64,000 bases of DNA, taken from Poriferisodalis sp964484385. GTDB lineage: Bacteria; Actinomycetota; Acidimicrobiia; Acidimicrobiales; Poriferisodalaceae. Shown one piece after another: positions 62,404-64,000 of this stretch; the stretch's first letter is position 1, and the number at the start of each line of letters is the position of its first letter. The stretch is taken from assembly GCA_964484385.1 (NCBI GenBank), contig CAZAFV010000009.1, forward strand, positions 1-64,000. Reading direction: 5' to 3'. Made by a program: the position numbers and the translations under genes. The notes below the pieces were generated by a model that was not told the origin of the DNA, did no database searches, and worked only from the letters and a program-made list of their open reading frames with translations.

Positions 62404-64000
62404 ATGGTGATGGCGAACGTGGAGCGGGTCTCGAAGGCGCTCGACCTGCTGAGCGACGGGTTGCGGCCCAAGTGCGAGCAAACTTGGGAAGGCTTCTACG
62501 GGGACGAATGGCTGGCGGCGCTTCGGCGGCAGCTGCGCGGCCCCCAGAGCTCGGGTGACGTGAGCGACATCGCCTTCCTGCTGAGCGGCATGAAGGCCAC
62601 GTGGAACGAGATCTTCGGGCATGGTTTCTCGCCCTCGATCCGATCGCTCGTGTTCGAAGTGGCTGATACCCGCAACAACTGGGCGCATAAGCAGCAGTTC
62701 TCTTCCGATGACACCGTCCGAGCGCTCGACTCGATGGAGCGGCTGCTCGAGGCATTCGGTGACACCGAGCAGCGCCAGCAGATTCGCAATTCCCGTCGTG
62801 ATCTCATGCGGCAGATATTCGACGAGGAGGCGCGTTCTGAGCGCCGGCGCACTGCCGCCAAGCCCACCGAGGGGCAACCCCAGGCGGGGCTGACTCCGTG
62901 GCGGGAGGTCATCACGCCCCACAGCGACGTGCAGACAGGCCGGTTCGACCAGGCCGAATTCGCCGCGGACCTGTACGAGGTATCCCAGGGCACCGCCGAT
63001 CACGAGTATCAGGACCCTGAGGCCTTCTTCGCTCGTACATACCTCACGGTCGGGCTGCGGGAACTGCTGGTCGGCGCGACCCAGCGTCTGTCGGGCAATG
63101 GCGGTACGCCGGTGATCGAGCTGCAGACCAATTTCGGCGGCGGCAAGACCCACAGCATGATCGCGCTGCACCATCTGGCGTCCGGTGTGCCGGCGGCCAG
63201 GTTGTCAGGCGTCTCGGAGATGCTTGCTGAGGCCGATGTCGAGCTGCCGCCGAAGGTCAATCGGGCCGTGCTTGTGGGGCAGGTCATGTCGGTGGCCGAT
63301 CCCAAACGGGTGAGCGCCGATACGGCGTTGCACACGATGTGGGGACATCTCGCTTACCAGCTCGGTGGCCAAGAGGGCTACGAGTTAGTGCGCACCGATG
63401 ATGAAGCCGGTACCAACCCGGGCGAGAAGCTGCGCGAGCTGTTCGGGCGCTACGGCCCTGCGGTGGTGCTGATCGACGAGTGGGTGGCGTACGCCCGGCA
63501 GCTGCCCGACGCAGGTTCCGACAGTCGGCGTGTGGCCGCAGGTGACTTCGACACCCAGTTCACGTTTGCCCAGGCGCTCACCGAGGCAGCAGCTGCGTCC
63601 GACAACGTCGTGGTGTTGGTGACGATTCCCGCCTCGGACATCGAGACGGGCGGACCGCGTGGCCACACGGCGATGGAGCGGCTGAAGAACGTCGTCGACC
63701 GCACGGCGACGCCGTGGCAGCCGGCTTCGGCGGACGAGTCGTTCGAGATCGTGCGACGACGGCTGTTCGACCCCATCACGCCGACCCAGGCGCGGGTGCG
63801 CGACGGCGTCATTCGAGCCTTCAGCGAGATGTACCACGGCGCCGCCGACGAGTTCCCGCTGGGCAAGGGCGAGGCCGAGTACCGGCGGCGCATGGAGCTC
63901 TCGTACCCGATCCACCCGGAGCTCTTCGACCGCCTGTTCGAGGATTGGTCGGCGCTTGACAAGTTCCAGCGGACCCGCGGGGTGCTGCGGTTGATGGCGA
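62404..64000 (+). CDS. Swt1-type HEPN / DUF499 ATPase (N-terminal part, runs off the window)
   Basis: At least 532 residues are visible and the frame is open at the window end. The first 120 residues resemble the Swt1-like HEPN domain, with RNNWAH giving the Rx4H motif of HEPN ribonucleases. DUF499 follows: its Walker A is TNFGGGKTHSMIALHHLA near residue 243 and an acidic VVLIDEWVAYARQL lies near residue 356. DUF499 proteins are AAA-type ATPases typically encoded with DUF1156 methylases in anti-phage loci. A GAGGAG ribosome site at about 62388 supports the ATG at 62404. Confidence 0.85.
   Translation, partial: MVMANVERVSKALDLLSDGLRPKCEQTWEGFYGDEWLAALRRQLRGPQSSGDVSDIAFLLSGMKATWNEIFGHGFSPSIRSLVFEVADTRNNWAHKQQFSSDDTVRALDSMERLLEAFGDTEQRQQIRNSRRDLMRQIFDEEARSERRRTAAKPTEGQPQAGLTPWREVITPHSDVQTGRFDQAEFAADLYEVSQGTADHEYQDPEAFFARTYLTVGLRELLVGATQRLSGNGGTPVIELQTNFGGGKTHSMIALHHLASGVPAARLSGVSEMLAEADVELPPKVNRAVLVGQVMSVADPKRVSADTALHTMWGHLAYQLGGQEGYELVRTDDEAGTNPGEKLRELFGRYGPAVVLIDEWVAYARQLPDAGSDSRRVAAGDFDTQFTFAQALTEAAAASDNVVVLVTIPASDIETGGPRGHTAMERLKNVVDRTATPWQPASADESFEIVRRRLFDPITPTQARVRDGVIRAFSEMYHGAADEFPLGKGEAEYRRRMELSYPIHPELFDRLFEDWSALDKFQRTRGVLRLMA

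Noticed and set aside
61501..63174. A 557-codon minus-strand frame across the coiled-coil and DUF499 genes
   Set aside because: Most of it is the shadow of two plus-strand genes. Only the HTH-like patch near 61.75 kb looked worth noting, and it is listed as a possible remnant.
1..64000. tRNA or rRNA genes
   Set aside because: No tRNA-like TTCGA arm with matching acceptor stem and no rRNA-like stretch was seen. The GGTTCGA strings noticed lie inside conserved protein genes.

Overview
The window is high-GC DNA from an actinobacterium-like genome. Acidimicrobiia is my inference; no ribosomal RNA is present to confirm it. A mycothione reductase points to the actinobacterial thiol mycothiol. GTG starts, dense gene packing and short intergenic gaps fit the same picture. 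It is an assembled scaffold: a 10-base N run at 14370-14379 lies inside a gene and the reading frame does not carry across it. No tRNA, rRNA, CRISPR array or insertion sequence was recognised.

1-38 kb is a chromosomal metabolic region. It begins with the tail of a Rieske oxygenase. A minus-strand run follows: class V aminotransferase, 3-hydroxyisobutyrate-type dehydrogenase, acyl-CoA ligase, an M29/NicX-like protein and a histidine phosphatase. Next come an acetyltransferase, a serine hydrolase and mycothione reductase. A long minus-strand block (20.5 to 10.1 kb) carries serB, an ArsC-like reductase, gcvT, gcvP, a DinB-like gene, a nucleoside hydrolase, selD, a NadD-like transferase and a 2-oxoglutarate-type oxygenase. 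Further on are ilvD, an MFS permease, a thioesterase, a DHPS-like protein, a large molybdopterin oxidoreductase, a ferredoxin, a BKACE enzyme, a form II CoxL-like protein, a sugar kinase, a FadD3-like ligase and a VWA lipoprotein.

The main finding in that half is two genes with an in-frame TGA exactly at the catalytic cysteine. selD reads HGAG-U-ACK and the ArsC-family protein reads YHNPH-U-NSSR. Each TGA is followed, 23-31 nt downstream, by a hairpin whose loop carries GGU, as in bacterial SECIS elements. The host therefore very probably inserts selenocysteine. Standard gene calling truncates both genes.

38-64 kb is a defence island. An outer set resembles DISARM-like or COG1743/COG1483 systems: an SNF2 helicase with a DUF3883 end, a PLD-like protein, a DUF1156 DNA methylase, and an Swt1-HEPN/DUF499 ATPase that runs off the window. 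Nested inside are three further units. The first is a coupled operon of PLD-like protein, unknown protein, MerR-HTH/DUF433 fusion and PIN-like toxin. The second is a visibly AT-richer insert (46.8-49.4 kb) with an AbiGi/DUF2971-like protein, an intergenic region dense in inverted repeats and a PD-(D/E)xK-like protein. The third is a tightly overlapping set of a 46-aa ORF, a C5 DNA methyltransferase, a double-GHKL (MORC/MutL-like) ATPase and a receiver-like protein, with a convergent HNH nuclease. A macro-domain protein, two small related ORFs and several unknown proteins fill the rest.
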